Source of the DNA: Pholiota molesta | Lineage: Eukaryota; Basidiomycota; Agaricomycetes; Agaricales; Strophariaceae | Assembly: GCA_014925825.1 (NCBI GenBank) | Contig: JACGCK010000267.1 | Location: forward strand, 1 to 55,645 | Direction: 5' to 3' | DNA length: 55,645 nt | In this document: one piece after another, positions 13,131-24,404 of the stretch | Layout: every line of letters begins with the position of its first letter | Position numbering within the stretch: position 1 is the stretch's first letter | The notes under the pieces: model-generated | What the model saw: only the letters and a program-made list of their open reading frames with translations | Database searches by the model: none | What the model was told of the DNA's origin: nothing | Translations under genes and position numbers: made by a program

Positions 13131-16100
13131 TCAATGGCCATCCACCATCTGTGCGGCGCTGAATTTTGAGGGCGCCGGCGGGAGAGGTACCGAGGCACCA
13201 AGGCGCGGTGATGGACGTTCCCGATCTCTGTCCATCCGATCACGATCACTGCTCCCGTTACCGCCGTTCATGGTCGGCCTGCCCGACCCCTGTAACGATG
13301 ACATCAGAGGGGATGCCGTGCGGCTGCTACCGTTGTAGGGGGGCAGGGCGCCGTTTTTCATGACCACGTCCTGCATGGAGGGTGGGGGTCCTGAAGATAA
13401 AGGCGGGGGCGGATGGTGTCCAGTAGGTGTCGATGTCCGACCAGGGCCAGCGAGGTGCGGCGAGGAGGAATATCCTGGACCCGGCAGAGGTCCAGATAGA
13501 ATGTGTTTGCCACTGCTGCTCGCTGGGACCGGCGAGAGGGGACGCATTTTTGGACTAATGGAGAGAGATCGGCGACATGTTAGCAATTTGCAAAATGAAA
13601 GCAGTGATGATTAATTTCTGGAAAACTCACCTGGTTACTGGGGAACGATGCGCAGTCGAGGCGGAAGCAGGATATGAAGGACTCTGGGGTGGTCGGGCTC
13701 GACCGGGTTGGGGTAGTGGCGGCGTTGCCATTCGGTGATGAATGCCTGATGAAGATGTGTTGCCCATGCGCCCAAGGGGTGGAGGGGCGTGGGGCCCCGA
13801 GCTTGTCGCATATCGATGGCCTTGAACCGGAGAGCGTACATGTGCATCGTGAGGATACCCCGACGGAGGTGGCGCAGAGGACGACATCCTGTAGGAATCG
13901 TCCATACCGCCAGAAGCGTTCCATGACGGTGCGCCCCGTGGAGAAGAGGTCGAGCTGCTTAGCCCTGAGCCATTGATGTGGGAGCTAGATGGCATACCGG
14001 CAGCCGTTTGCTGCATGGTATGACTGGACGCCATGACGAAGGGCATAGCCATTGGTCGATCACCGCGATCTTCGAGTGGAGGCATGGCTGGACCTGTCGA
14101 ATGCCTTCCAGAGTGCATCTTCCGTGAGTCCCGTTCATTTCTCTCTCTGTTCATAGCATCGCGATCGCGATCACGATAATCCACAATAGACGAGTGATGT
14201 GGTGGTGGTGGTGGTGGTTCATCTGTGATCTTGCCGGGCCAATGTCCGGAAGGTTGTCGTTTGTTATCTGAAGAGAGCATGATGAGCTCAGTAGGATGAG
14301 CTTGGCCAGGTCCCGTGTGGATCGGACCTTGAGGAGGAGGGCGATTGCCCTCATATTCCCTTGTAGATCTTGGACTATGAATGATAGGAGGTGCTGCGCC
14401 AGGAAGAGGCATAGAAGAGGGCGCATGCTGAGATCCCTGTTGAGGATGGTGATGATGCACGACATGATGGTGGTGTAGGCGGTGGTGATGATGGTTATGC
14501 AAGTGGTGCGGATTGGCTCCTGGCCCTTGAGGAGGGGGTGCGCCGGCTGCACTGCCGGTATGCATGTGCGGAAGACTGGAATGGGCTGCGCTCGCCCCAT
14601 GCACGGATGCCTGCCGGTGGGACATCTGCTGCATATGCGAGTGCTCGCGCTGCCGCTCCCTCTCCTGCTCGTTATACTCGCGTTCGCGCCGTGCCATCTC
14701 CCTGTCGCGCTGCTGCAGCTCCTTCTCCTTCTCCCGCTCGTCGCGCTTCCTCTCGCGCTGCTCTCGTTCTCGCAATGCCCGCTCTCTCTCTTCGTCCTCG
14801 TGCATCATGCGCGCGTCCCACTCTCCTTTACCCCCGCCGCTCCCAGCGTGAAAACCCCCCATGCCCATCCAGCTGCCACCATTCGTCTTCGCGCTCGCAT
14901 TCCCGTTCGGCATCACATGGACGGGCGACACAGAGCGTCGGCCATTCATGCCCATGCCACCTTTCATGCCGCCTGCATGGTGGCTAGACATGTGGCTCGA
15001 CGGCGGCGGAGGCCCCGGCCCCATGCTGCCCTGTCCAAAATACGGGTGGTTCGGGAGCAGCTGGTGTCCGCCGCCGCTACTCGCACCGCCCGGCGCCATC
15101 GAGCTCATCTCGTGCTCGCTGGGATAGCCATGGTGCGCGCCCGGCCCCATGGACATAGCGGGTCCATGAGGCGGCGGCGGGAGGCGGCTGCCGGGCCCGG
15201 GAAAATTGGCGTATGCGTTCATGCCGTCGCGCGAGCTTCCTGGAGGAGGCCCGCCAGGGAGAGGGCCGCCTGGCCCTGGGGGCGCGTACTGATCTCGCAC
15301 ACGTCCAGGAGCGGCGCCAGGTCCGAAAGCGGGCGAGATGTCGGTGTATGGCTCATAGCCCATGCCATGAAGCTGAGGGTGCGGGTGCATAATCGAGCCC
15401 GGCGGCGGGGGGCCCATGGAAGGCTGCGGCCCTTGCATTGATGGTGGGACGCCATTCGGTACCATACTCGACCTGGTCATGCCCGAAGCGCTCATGGCAG
15501 AGCCATTCCGCTGGAGTTGTGGAGGGTAATGCGGCGGCTGCGGAAACTGCTGCTGATGCTGCTGGTCGCGCCGATACTGGAAAAGGAAATCGAGGTCGCT
15601 TTGGATATCGGCGGCGGAGAGCGTTGATATCTCGGGATAAACGAGGTTCTTAGGGTAGCGAGAGTGCGAATGGTGGTGGTGGTGGGTATCTGGTTTGTTA
15701 TGTTTGCGCGATCCAAACGGGTATGATTGAATGATTTTCCGCAGGGATGGGGGTTGAAGTGGAGGGTGCATGATATCCAAGGGATGAGGAATGCGTCGGA
15801 CTGGAATATATGCGTTAAAATTTCCTATAATTATTGAATAGAAGTCCATGATACATACTTGGCTGCGGTCTCTCGACTGCTCGGCGCTCTCTTTCGAGTT
15901 TTCTTCGTTTGCGACTTGTTTCTGCGATCATCTCCGTTTGTAGATCGTCTCGTGAAAACTAGAAATGAGGCAGATGATAGTAATGAATTAACGAATGGGC
16001 CAAGAAGAAAATGCACATACCATCCACCAGCTCCATATATTACTCTCGTCGGCATTCCTACGCGCGACCGCATTGGCAACTTCGTAGGAGCGCTTTCTTG

Positions 16101-18472
16101 ACGCAAGTTCAAGCCGCTTGTCGCGTCGTTTTGAAAGTTCTTTCTGGAGGTGTTGTAACTCCGGATGTGCAGCTACGCCAAAAACAACAAACCTCAGTCA
16201 AAGGGGAAAACAAAAATCTAGAAAATCAACATACCGTTTTGCACAAGCATCTCCTCCCAAGCCAACGTCTCCATCTTCTCCACGTACACCCTCTCGCGCA
16301 AGAGTGCAAACTTAAGTTCGATGGTCGCAAGCACATCCAAGGCTTCAGCGCGGTGGGCCGGCTGCAGATCGCTCTCCTCATGATCCTCGACATCCACGTC
16401 GGCATCCCCGCCTGCGACGCATGCTCATCGTCGTTGTCCGCATCCTCCGCGTCCTCGTTCTCCTGCTGGATCTCGGCCATATCCTGGTCGTGCTCCTGGT
16501 CTTGATCCTGCTCCTCGTCGCCGTCGCCTTCCGGATCGGCGCCGTCGTCGTCGTTCGCCTCTTCCTCGGCGTCACGGTCAGCTTCGACGGCCTCCTCATC
16601 CGCGTCGGCGGGGTCTGCTTCTTCCGGGTCCTCCGGCTCCTCATCCTCCTCCTCGTGCGTCTCTCCGTCGTCCTCGTCCTCGTCATCATCATGGTCATGC
16701 TCGCTGGGATCCATGTCGACGTCCGGATCCTCCACCGAGCGGTCATTCGCCTCGTCATCGACGTCCATGCCCTGCTCGCCCGTGGCGATAACGCTCGGCG
16801 CCAACGTGTCGATTTTGAGCTCGAGCGGCGGCGGCGGGCCCTTCTTGCCCGGATTGGCGGACTTCGCAACGTCCTCGCCAGCAGCAGCAGCAGCAGGGTC
16901 CTTCTTATCAGGCGCCGGCGGCTTTCCACGAGGCCTGCTCTTGCCCGTGCGCGCGGCGGCTTTCCCGGCCCTGGGCTTGCTCTTCACTGCCTTGGCTTCG
17001 TCGGCGCTGTCGTCTGCGGCAGATGGGGCTGCAGGAGAGTTGGATCGCGAACGAGAGGGGTCTGGTGTGCCAGCTTCCGAGGTAGTCCCAGAGGGCGGCA
17101 CCTCGTCTAATAGGGCGGCCCCGGCCATGATGGACGCCGACGCAGCGGCGGCGTTGATAGAGGCCACCTCTCGCGCGGGCGGAAGAGTCGGATCGACTGC
17201 GTTGGCGAGAGCGGCAAGTGCACTGAGCGCGGCTGTGGAGTTGGCGGTCGTTGAAGGGACGATAGGTTTGGAATTGGCGAGCTTGGAAAGGGATAGCGGT
17301 GAGGTTGGATTGGAAGGCTTGGGGAGATCGACTTCCGAGTCTGTGTTGTCTTCGTCGTGCGAGGCGGCGCCGGCGTCCTCATCGCCAGGTTCTTCGTGCT
17401 GGCTCTTGTGGCCATTTTTCTTCCTAGAGGAAACCGGGACATCTGAGCCACTGCTGTCGCCGATGTCACTTTCCTTCCTCCTTCGTGAGGTTGAAGTAGA
17501 ACCACGAGGACGAACAAACCTCTTTCTCTTTGATGAGGGATATTCGGAGCCGCCAGAGGCAAAGCCCTCGTCCTCTTCACCATTGGCGATAGGCCGGTCA
17601 TCGCCATTCTCGTGTTTCGGCGCAACGCGCTTGCCAGAGGTGGGTTGGCGAGGTCGCCTTTCGGCTTTGGGGTTGATATCCAGGGGATCCTCGTCGTCGC
17701 CGTCTTCTTCGTGTTTTCGCGGATTCCGCTTAGCAGGCACCCCGGACTGTCTTGTTGAAGCAGTGCCACGAGTCTTAGTAGGGAACGGTGGATTGGGTGC
17801 CAGGCGTTTGGACTGAGACGAGCCCTGCCGGCGATGAGAACTGAATGGGCGGCGGACGTGTGCATCGTCCTCTGCTTCACCAGAGTCTTCGCCATGGTCG
17901 TAGGCATCATAGTCATCCCCAACCTCGTCTTCGTCCTCCTCTTCTTCGTCCTCTTCTTCCTCTTCTTCTTCCATGGCCCGAGGGGGGCCAGACATCTCTT
18001 CTTCCTCCTCTTCGACGACAGCGGCACTCGTGGATGTCTTTTCCGGCACCCAGCCCCACATGGGGGCGGGGACGATACTACTCCTCTTCTTGCGTCCGGC
18101 CGCGGTGCGAGTAACATATCCTCGCATGCCTATCGATCCTCGCATGCGGTTGGAGTGGAGGACGCCACCACTGTGTGAGGTGGGAGGGTCATCGTCATCA
18201 TCAACTGTGGGTCCGCCCTGGCCCTTGGAGGACGAGGCGGTGGCGGTGGATGCGGCTCGCTTCTCTGCGGCGGTGGAGGCATCCTGATCGTCGTCTGTGA
18301 GTTCCGAGAGCTCGGAGTCGGTGTCGATGGGACGAAAGTTGGCGGGTGGGTGGGCGGAGGGGGGCTCGGTATGTGTAGCGGAGGCGCTGTGGGAGGGCTG
18401 GGCAGACGGCGGGGGGGACGGCGAGGGGGAGGGCGAGCTGAGGGAGTCGAGGGAGAGATTGGGGCTCGCCAT
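13131..18472 (-). CDS. Sds3-like subunit of a Sin3/HDAC corepressor, very large
   Basis: Sds3-family proteins are structural subunits of Sin3-Rpd3 histone deacetylase complexes in the nucleus. Five exons were traced: 18472-16235, 16172-16021, 15958-15859, 15800-13631 and 13554-13131. The family domain spans the end of exon 1 through exon 3, with ATIELKFALLRERVYVEKME, HPELQHLQKELSKRRDKRLE, SYEVANAVARRNADESNIW and LQTEMIAETSRKRRKLERER. Exon 1 is otherwise acidic/Ser-rich and disordered. Exon 4 encodes a long Pro/Gly/Met/His-rich tail with a charged RE-rich helix (REREQRERKRDEREKEKE) and His runs. The total is about 1,690 residues, far longer than yeast Sds3 (roughly 330). The start chosen is MASPNLSLDS; an in-frame ATG lies at 18580. 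Exon 1 is broken by one base at 16407-16410. The gene sits 555 bp downstream of Rtf1 on the same strand. Confidence 0.85.
16407..16410 (-). other. apparent one-base deficit in a G4/C4 run of the Sds3-like gene
   Basis: The acidic frame coming from the start codon ends ...DEHASQAG, while the Sds3 domain, preceded by DADVDVEDHEESDLQPAH, is in the next frame. One additional G (plus-strand C) would make the coding sequence continuous. No GT-AG intron fits the junction. Confidence 0.7.
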
Positions 18473-19027
18473 CGGGGGGGACGACGCGCAGCGGATGTGT
18501 GGCGGGTGATGTGTTCTGGGAGGACAAACAGGAATCCACTGGGGGCGTGCGCGAGAATCACTTTTAGGTTCGCCTTCCATTTTCGGATGCCCCTTATCTA
18601 ATCTTATCTCTGTTTGTGTACGTGGGCACTATTGTGTCCCGATGCAGCCTCTTGGATACAGGGTGTGCTGGCCTGGTACTGGCCCAAGTCATGCAGTTAA
18701 AATAATAAAATTACCGGAGACTGTTCCCCGTTCAGAGAGACTATCATCGACATACTTGATACAAATTATCTCATCATTCAAATGGCTACAAAAACCCGAC
18801 ATGAAAAAACATACTATACAACTCTAGGAACCGATAATGTCCCGTCTAAATCTCAAACCGTTCCGCGAACCTCAGATTATATCCCGTCTCGCAGTTCTGA
18901 CTAATAAGGGAGTTAAATTCTCAGCAACTTTCTTGCAACTTCTGCTCGTCTCCCCGATTTCTACATATGCCTCGAGGCATGAGATTACAGAGCGGGTGGG
19001 AGCACTGCCAGACAACCGCCCATACCC
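18473..19027 (-). promoter_or_regulatory. promoter region of the Sds3-like gene
   Basis: The 555 bp between the Rtf1 stop and the Sds3-like start, both on the minus strand, must hold the Rtf1 3' UTR/polyadenylation signals and the Sds3 promoter. No clear TATA box was found. Confidence 0.4.
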
Positions 19028-21416
19028 TCAGAAATCACCCAGGTCAATTTCGATACTCTCAATCAGTGATGCCTCAAAGGAGCTCCCAGAAGCCACCGGC
19101 ACCTTGCCCGCAGTCGCCGCCAGCTCAGCTGCTGACACACCCCCATTGACCACAGGTGTCCCCGGTCTGCACACACCGTCAGCACTCCTCAACCGCAGCA
19201 AAGGAAGACACAAACAGACCTCGTCGACGTCGGCGTATTCGCCGCAGTGAACGTCCTCGGCGTAATCTTCAGCCTCGCGCTCGGGTCGATGGGGCCCGTC
19301 ACCCCCTTCTCCTGCGCGAGCTTGCGGTCCCGCCGCTTGCGCTCCGCGCCCTCCAGCTCCGCCTTGCGCACCGCCTCCACATTCGCCTTGCGGTTGCGCT
19401 CGTTCACCCGCGCCAGCAGGTCGACACCCTCGTGCCGCGCCGAGCTCTGCTGCTTCGCCGCGTCGGCCGCGAGCTTCTCGTCGATCTCAGCCACTTCTGT
19501 AAAGTCCTGCCGCCGGATGGCGAGTGTCCGCTGCTGTATCAGCATCGATCGATCAAGCGTGCTCAGCGTCGTCGTCTTGGCTTGCAGTTGGTTTTTGCGC
19601 GCAAGCATGGCGGTGATGTCGCTCTGCGACCCCGTTATTCAAGCTATTCACAAACAGGCAGTGGGATTACTGACCTCCGTCATAGGTTGGCTAACCAATC
19701 TCTCCATTTGGGCGATCTTCTTTTCCAAGGCCTGTCTGGTCGGCAGCTTCACATCTTCGGCCGTGCAAACTTTCACCAGTCGTTCGTATTCTTTCTGCAG
19801 TTCCAGATAGTCAGCGCTTATCTGACAACAACAAAAGATAAGAATAACCAACCTCCAAGAATGGACCGTTTGACACTTTGTCCATGTTGAACGTCTTCAA
19901 GCTCTTGCCATGTTTCAGCTCGAACGCTTGATTGATTGACTTGTCGTTGATCTTGTATGGCTTGACAAAATCAGGCGCCAGGTCTAAAGCCGCAATCAAC
20001 CAACGATGTAGGCCTTGGCTAAGAGTAAAATCCTACCATTCACTTGACATATCCGATATACTGGTGCCCCATTTGGCTCTGTACCAATGAGATATCTCAC
20101 CCAGGCACCTGTCGCCAGTAAGAAATGTTTCCACAAAGAACCAACACAACTCACCAGTGACATAGTCCTGGAACCAAGGCTTAATGTGGTGCTTCGCGAT
20201 AGCATCCCGCGTCAGCCTGCACGCCTCCAAAGCCGCCAAACTGCACGGCTCCTCCGCCGCATCGTCCTTCGCGCCTGGCCGTGTCCTCCGCTGCGCATCA
20301 TACCCGCCCGTGAGGCCCATGAGCCGCTCCTCCTCCTGGTCGGTCTTCGAGATCTGGCCGTCCTCCGACTCCGAGTCGGAGATGTCCATGTCCTGCGGCG
20401 AGGACGACCGCTCCCGCTGCGAGGGCGATGCGTTCCCTTTGGACTGCACGGCCCGTGAGACAGCAACAGCCAACCATGGCGGTGCAAACTTACGCGTTTC
20501 TTGTCATCCTTCGCCTTTCTCTTCGCCTTGAGCTCATCGAGCTTGTGTGCCTTCTCCTTTGTTGCTCCTCGTGCAGTATGTTGGCCTGTGGTTGGATGAA
20601 TTAGATATGATAATGGGCTGTGTTGGACACAAACGTACGTTTTGCTGCCCTAGACACACTCTCGTCGACGCCACCCGCGCCCCCACGTTGTTGCTGCCGC
20701 ACTAGGTCGGCAAGCATCTTGGCGTTCTGTATTTTTTGCCTCTCCCCAGACCGCTCCTCTAAAATTTGTTCGCGCTGGAATTCAGTCATGCGTAGAAGCC
20801 TAAAAAGACATCGCGAGAGAAGGAATCAAAGAGCAAGCGGCAAGGTTATTGAAAGAATCATAGACAAGTAGATGTTGAGAGGTTGCGTGAACCCAAGGTC
20901 GGTGGAATGGCATGAATTGAACAAAAAGGAACAGAAAGAGTAACAAACATGAGGTAGAAGGGTCCGATGAGCATTGTGTAGTGAAAGCATAGCAATAGAG
21001 AGATTGACTGACTCTCGTTTATCAGCTTCGTCCTTGTACTTTCCCTCAAGCGGATAGGGATCCTGCGTCTCCTCCTCGCTCTCTACCGCTTCCTTGTCCG
21101 AATCGCTGTCCATGCGGCTGTGGAAGATAAAGAAAATCGATTGGCATCAGTATTCGGACCCTCTAAAGCCGGAGAAAACGAGGGGGGAAAGAGGGTTCAA
21201 AGCCAACCGGACACGCCGGACGGATGTCTCCAGAAGCGAGAAGCAAACGAATAGTACGCACTCAGCTCGTCGTTTCTTACTGGCCCCGCCGCTCTTCCCA
21301 TTGCTTCCAGCCCCAGCACCATTCGCACCCGAGGGCTGCCTCCTCTTCTTTTTCTTCTCGGTCGCACCGGCAAGCTCGAGCAGTTGGTCGTCGATGTCGT
21401 CTTCGAAGTCGGACAT
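19028..21416 (-). CDS. RTF1: RNA polymerase-associated protein Rtf1 (Paf1 complex, Plus3 domain)
   Basis: Subunit of the nuclear Paf1 elongation complex; in model fungi Rtf1 promotes H2B ubiquitination and binds Spt5 through its Plus3 domain. About ten exons can be joined in phase. The protein starts MSDFEDDIDDQLLELAG and continues with an acidic stretch (DPYPLEGKYKDEADKR), the helix LLRMTEFQREQILEERSGER, a basic coiled region (HKLDELKAKRKAKDDKKR) and then the Plus3 domain. Plus3 residues include ACRLTRDAIAKHHIKPWFQD, YLIGTEPNGAPVYRICQV and FELKHGKSLKTFNMDKVSNG. The C-terminal half is helical (TRQALEKKIAQMERLVSQP) and ends SLIESIEIDLGDF. Length is about 590 residues, normal for the family, and no frameshift was seen. 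Start ATG at 21416. Confidence 0.92.
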
Positions 21417-21902
21417 GGTTCGTTAATATAATCGGTATTAGTGTTTCTGAGGGGTATACGGTCTTATTCTCTAGATGTCAAAGAACAAGAAGTGGTAGGA
21501 GGGTTGGGAGAGGATATGCAAGATGGAAGAGGAGAGGATCAAGTTGTTGGCACAACTGTGTTCAGTTGCCGAAATGGCAAGTCTGTTTTGGACACACATG
21601 GAATTCCCACGGCTCCGAGTCATGCATACCATTGACTTTAGCAAATTAGCACCGCAAAGCACCGCCAACTAATCATAAGCAACAGATATATGAGATGTGC
21701 AAGGCGCTGTGTGTGATCTTTGAGCACACCTCTTGCACACCAAATGTGTTCACTAGAAAACGAGTATCACATCTTGATCTACTCATCAAAGTTACCTTTC
21801 AATTGGAGACAAATTGGAGATCACTTCCGGGGTTCCATCACCCTTATAACAGTCAGTCAACGATCAGTTAATACAAATACAGGTATTCCCTGCTTTCTGA
21901 TA
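21417..21902. other. intergenic region between Rtf1 and the M20 amidohydrolase
   Basis: Both flanking genes are on the minus strand, so this stretch contains the Rtf1 promoter and the M20 3' UTR. No other open frame or motif stands out. Confidence 0.5.
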
Positions 21903-24064
21903 TCAAAGCGGCCCTCTTTCAAGCTCGTCCTCTTTGAAAGTTTGCTGTACCTGTAATTTTTCATTAATTAAATTTAGGCCCTGATAGACATACCCATTAA
22001 AGAGAATACCTTCGCGAAGAAGCTATCGTCGAGGAGCACCCTTACTCCAGTGGCTGCCAAAGCCTTGGAAACATCGAGGCAGGCATAGTGTGCAGCAGTT
22101 GTAGCAGCAGCTTGCTCAAAAAAGGGGGTATGATTGCCGCCATCATGGACAGTAGGAATCGCTGAAATTTGTATGAGTAATGCATGTGACGAATAACAGC
22201 GCCATTTTACACACCAAATCCAGGATGAAGCGATGGAACAGCTATAAATTTGCATTTAGTGTAATCAATGTAGACTGGACTTATGAATACCGACCATAGC
22301 TAACGTTTCCCTAAAATAAAATATATCAATTCAAAACCCATGTATCGAGACTGATTTCATACTCACGAAATCTGTCGAAGCGCTTTTGATACCCCATTCA
22401 TAATCAATCGCACCGTATTTGTTGAGGACAATGTTTGCAACCTCTCCGCCTACAAGGCATCAGCACACGGCTCAAGCCTATAGATAAAATTACTTCACCC
22501 AAAGCCAGGTTCTGACGAATATCGTAGGTCGATCCCTCCTGAAGTTCGATAGTCACTTCACATCCTGTAGCCAATGCGGCGGCTCTACTCCAACGTGAGC
22601 GACCCAAGAAGATGGAATTTAAAGACGGCTTACTTGAAGCAAGGAAGTACTCGCTTGACAGTCTCCTGCATTTCAGCACGGGTTGGTGCGCGGACATAGC
22701 AACTATCCTGACCGTTAATTTAATTCCCAGAAATAGAGAAAATGTACGCACATAAACTTGGCATAGTCGGGTATAACTATTCGTTAAGTATTAGATATGA
22801 TGTCGGCCCAGATACTCAAGACCATATGCCTTACTATTAGGCGCCCAGTCCCTTCCTTCGAAAATTCCGTGCACGCGGTGCGCGGGCCTGAGCTGTTGGC
22901 GGAGGGCTGAAATATTGTTGTAACCTAGAACTGCAGCATCGAGGGCGTTCCTTCCTTCCCAAGGAGAAAGGGCTGCATGTGCACTAATTTGCGGGCAGCT
23001 CATGGATTAGATACTGCCCTTGAGCTGTAGGTCGATCTCACGTACGTATGACCCTTGTATTCTACAGTCACTCTCTGTAATGCGAGACAACTGCTCAAAG
23101 AGACTGAGCCAATGGGTCCAGGAGCAGGATGACACCTAGATAGTACGCATAATAAGTAAAATCGAGCATGGAGCAAATTGAATTTATATACATGAGGCAC
23201 GCATCCATCTCTTTGTAAGCACCTTTCTCAAGGAGGATGACTTTTCCAGAACCGCCTTCTTCAGCTGTTAGGAGAGATTATGAGTTTTTGCAGTCTAAGA
23301 TTATTTGAGGTTTCAGGGGTCAACCCACCAGGTGTGCCTAGGAGGACAATCTTGCCAGGAATATCATGCTTTTCCAGCGCTGCTCGAATTGCCAAAGCAA
23401 CGGCAACACCTAGAAAGCCAAAGTAAGTGCGTAGAAAACATGGAGAAGAGACGATATAAGGCTACCTGATATACCAATCAAATTGTGTCCGCAAGCATGC
23501 CCGATACCTTTCAGGGCATCCATCTATGGTCGGTGACGGGGGGATTGAACAAGATATTATGATTTATCTTCAATGCAATCGGCAGTTACCTCAGAATTGA
23601 CTCCTATGGTCCTACCGCCAGTGCCATGAGAGAAGGTAGCTTTCCAAGCTGTTGGAAGATGGAATTTCTTCGTAACTTCGAAACCGTGTCTTTCCAAGAA
23701 AGCCGTGTACACATCATGAGCATAGCTGCCAATTCGAAATATATCAGGTGAACTATCTGTGAGTTGAAGAACAGCTTACTATTCCTCGAACCCGAGCTCG
23801 GGATGAGCTAGAGTTTGTTAATTATCTTCGTTAACCATACTAACGCGCCGAGATTCAATACACACCATGAATATCCAAGCTCAATTCCCGCAGCTCGCTA
23901 TCCAACTCCTTTATCTTTGCTTCGATTGTTTCCAAGATATCTGGTCGGTAGATGTCACTGGAGCCGGGTCGAGCGGGAGAGGGCTGCTCTTTATCATCGG
24001 GGCGCCAAACTATATTGTTAGATGAGGAGGTGGGTCCAGCGTCGTTTGCGTGGTGATTGCACAT
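21903..24064 (-). CDS. M20-family amidohydrolase/dipeptidase (PM20D2-like)
   Basis: Member of the zinc-dependent M20 peptidase/amidohydrolase family, closest by motif to M20 domain-containing protein 2 (Xaa-Arg dipeptidase type), probably cytosolic as no signal peptide is seen. Exons join in phase from MCNHHANDAGPTSSS to KVQQTFKEDELERGPL. Recognisable active-site neighbourhoods are ELGFEEYYAHDVYTAFLE, VNSEMDALKGIGHACGHNLI (metal-binding Asp/His and the GHACGHN signature), LLGTPAEEGGSGK (catalytic Glu pair), MCHPAPG and GGNHTPFFEQ near the C-terminus. The dimerisation part includes VEYKGHTAHAALSPWEGRNA. About ten exons. It is divergent from the helicase, with 340 bp between the two starts. The substrate is not predictable beyond an N-acyl or dipeptide amide bond. 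Confidence 0.88.
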
Positions 24065-24404
24065 GTTGGATAGAGGTGAAGGTACTTATCACAGTGAATT
24101 GATGTCGGACGACAGCGGACGACCTGTATCGACTGAGCCCCTATGATTAGAGATTCTCGTGATCATCGACGGATCGATGACGAGATGCTGTGATTGTGAA
24201 ACGCGAACCATCATTGAGGCCAGGGCGGAGCAGCAAGAGTGTACAGGTGAGCAGAGCTCTGAAATGTGGCCCACATCGACAGGACGCGTATTACCGAGGG
24301 TTGACGCGGTTTGCAGCAACAACTCAGGTACAAGTGCCAGTGGCGCCTAGACCACCTTGATCTCCAACTACCATCATACCTCCCAACTTTGGCCTAGATA
24401 TACC
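24065..24404. promoter_or_regulatory. bidirectional promoter, M20 amidohydrolase / Hcs1-type helicase
   Basis: Only 340 bp separates the start codons of two divergent genes, so they probably share an upstream region. No convincing TATA box is present in either orientation. The helicase start has a good context (taccATGgcg). Confidence 0.45.

Noticed and set aside
14482..15441. Plus-strand open frame of 319 codons
   Set aside because: Antisense to exon 4 of the Sds3-like gene; the minus-strand frame is spliced to the conserved domain and is clearly the real one.
13631..15800. Treating the 740-codon Pro/His-rich frame as its own gene
   Set aside because: Its first codons belong to an intron, and a phase-correct splice joins it to the Sds3-domain exons upstream. 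It is the C-terminal part of that gene.
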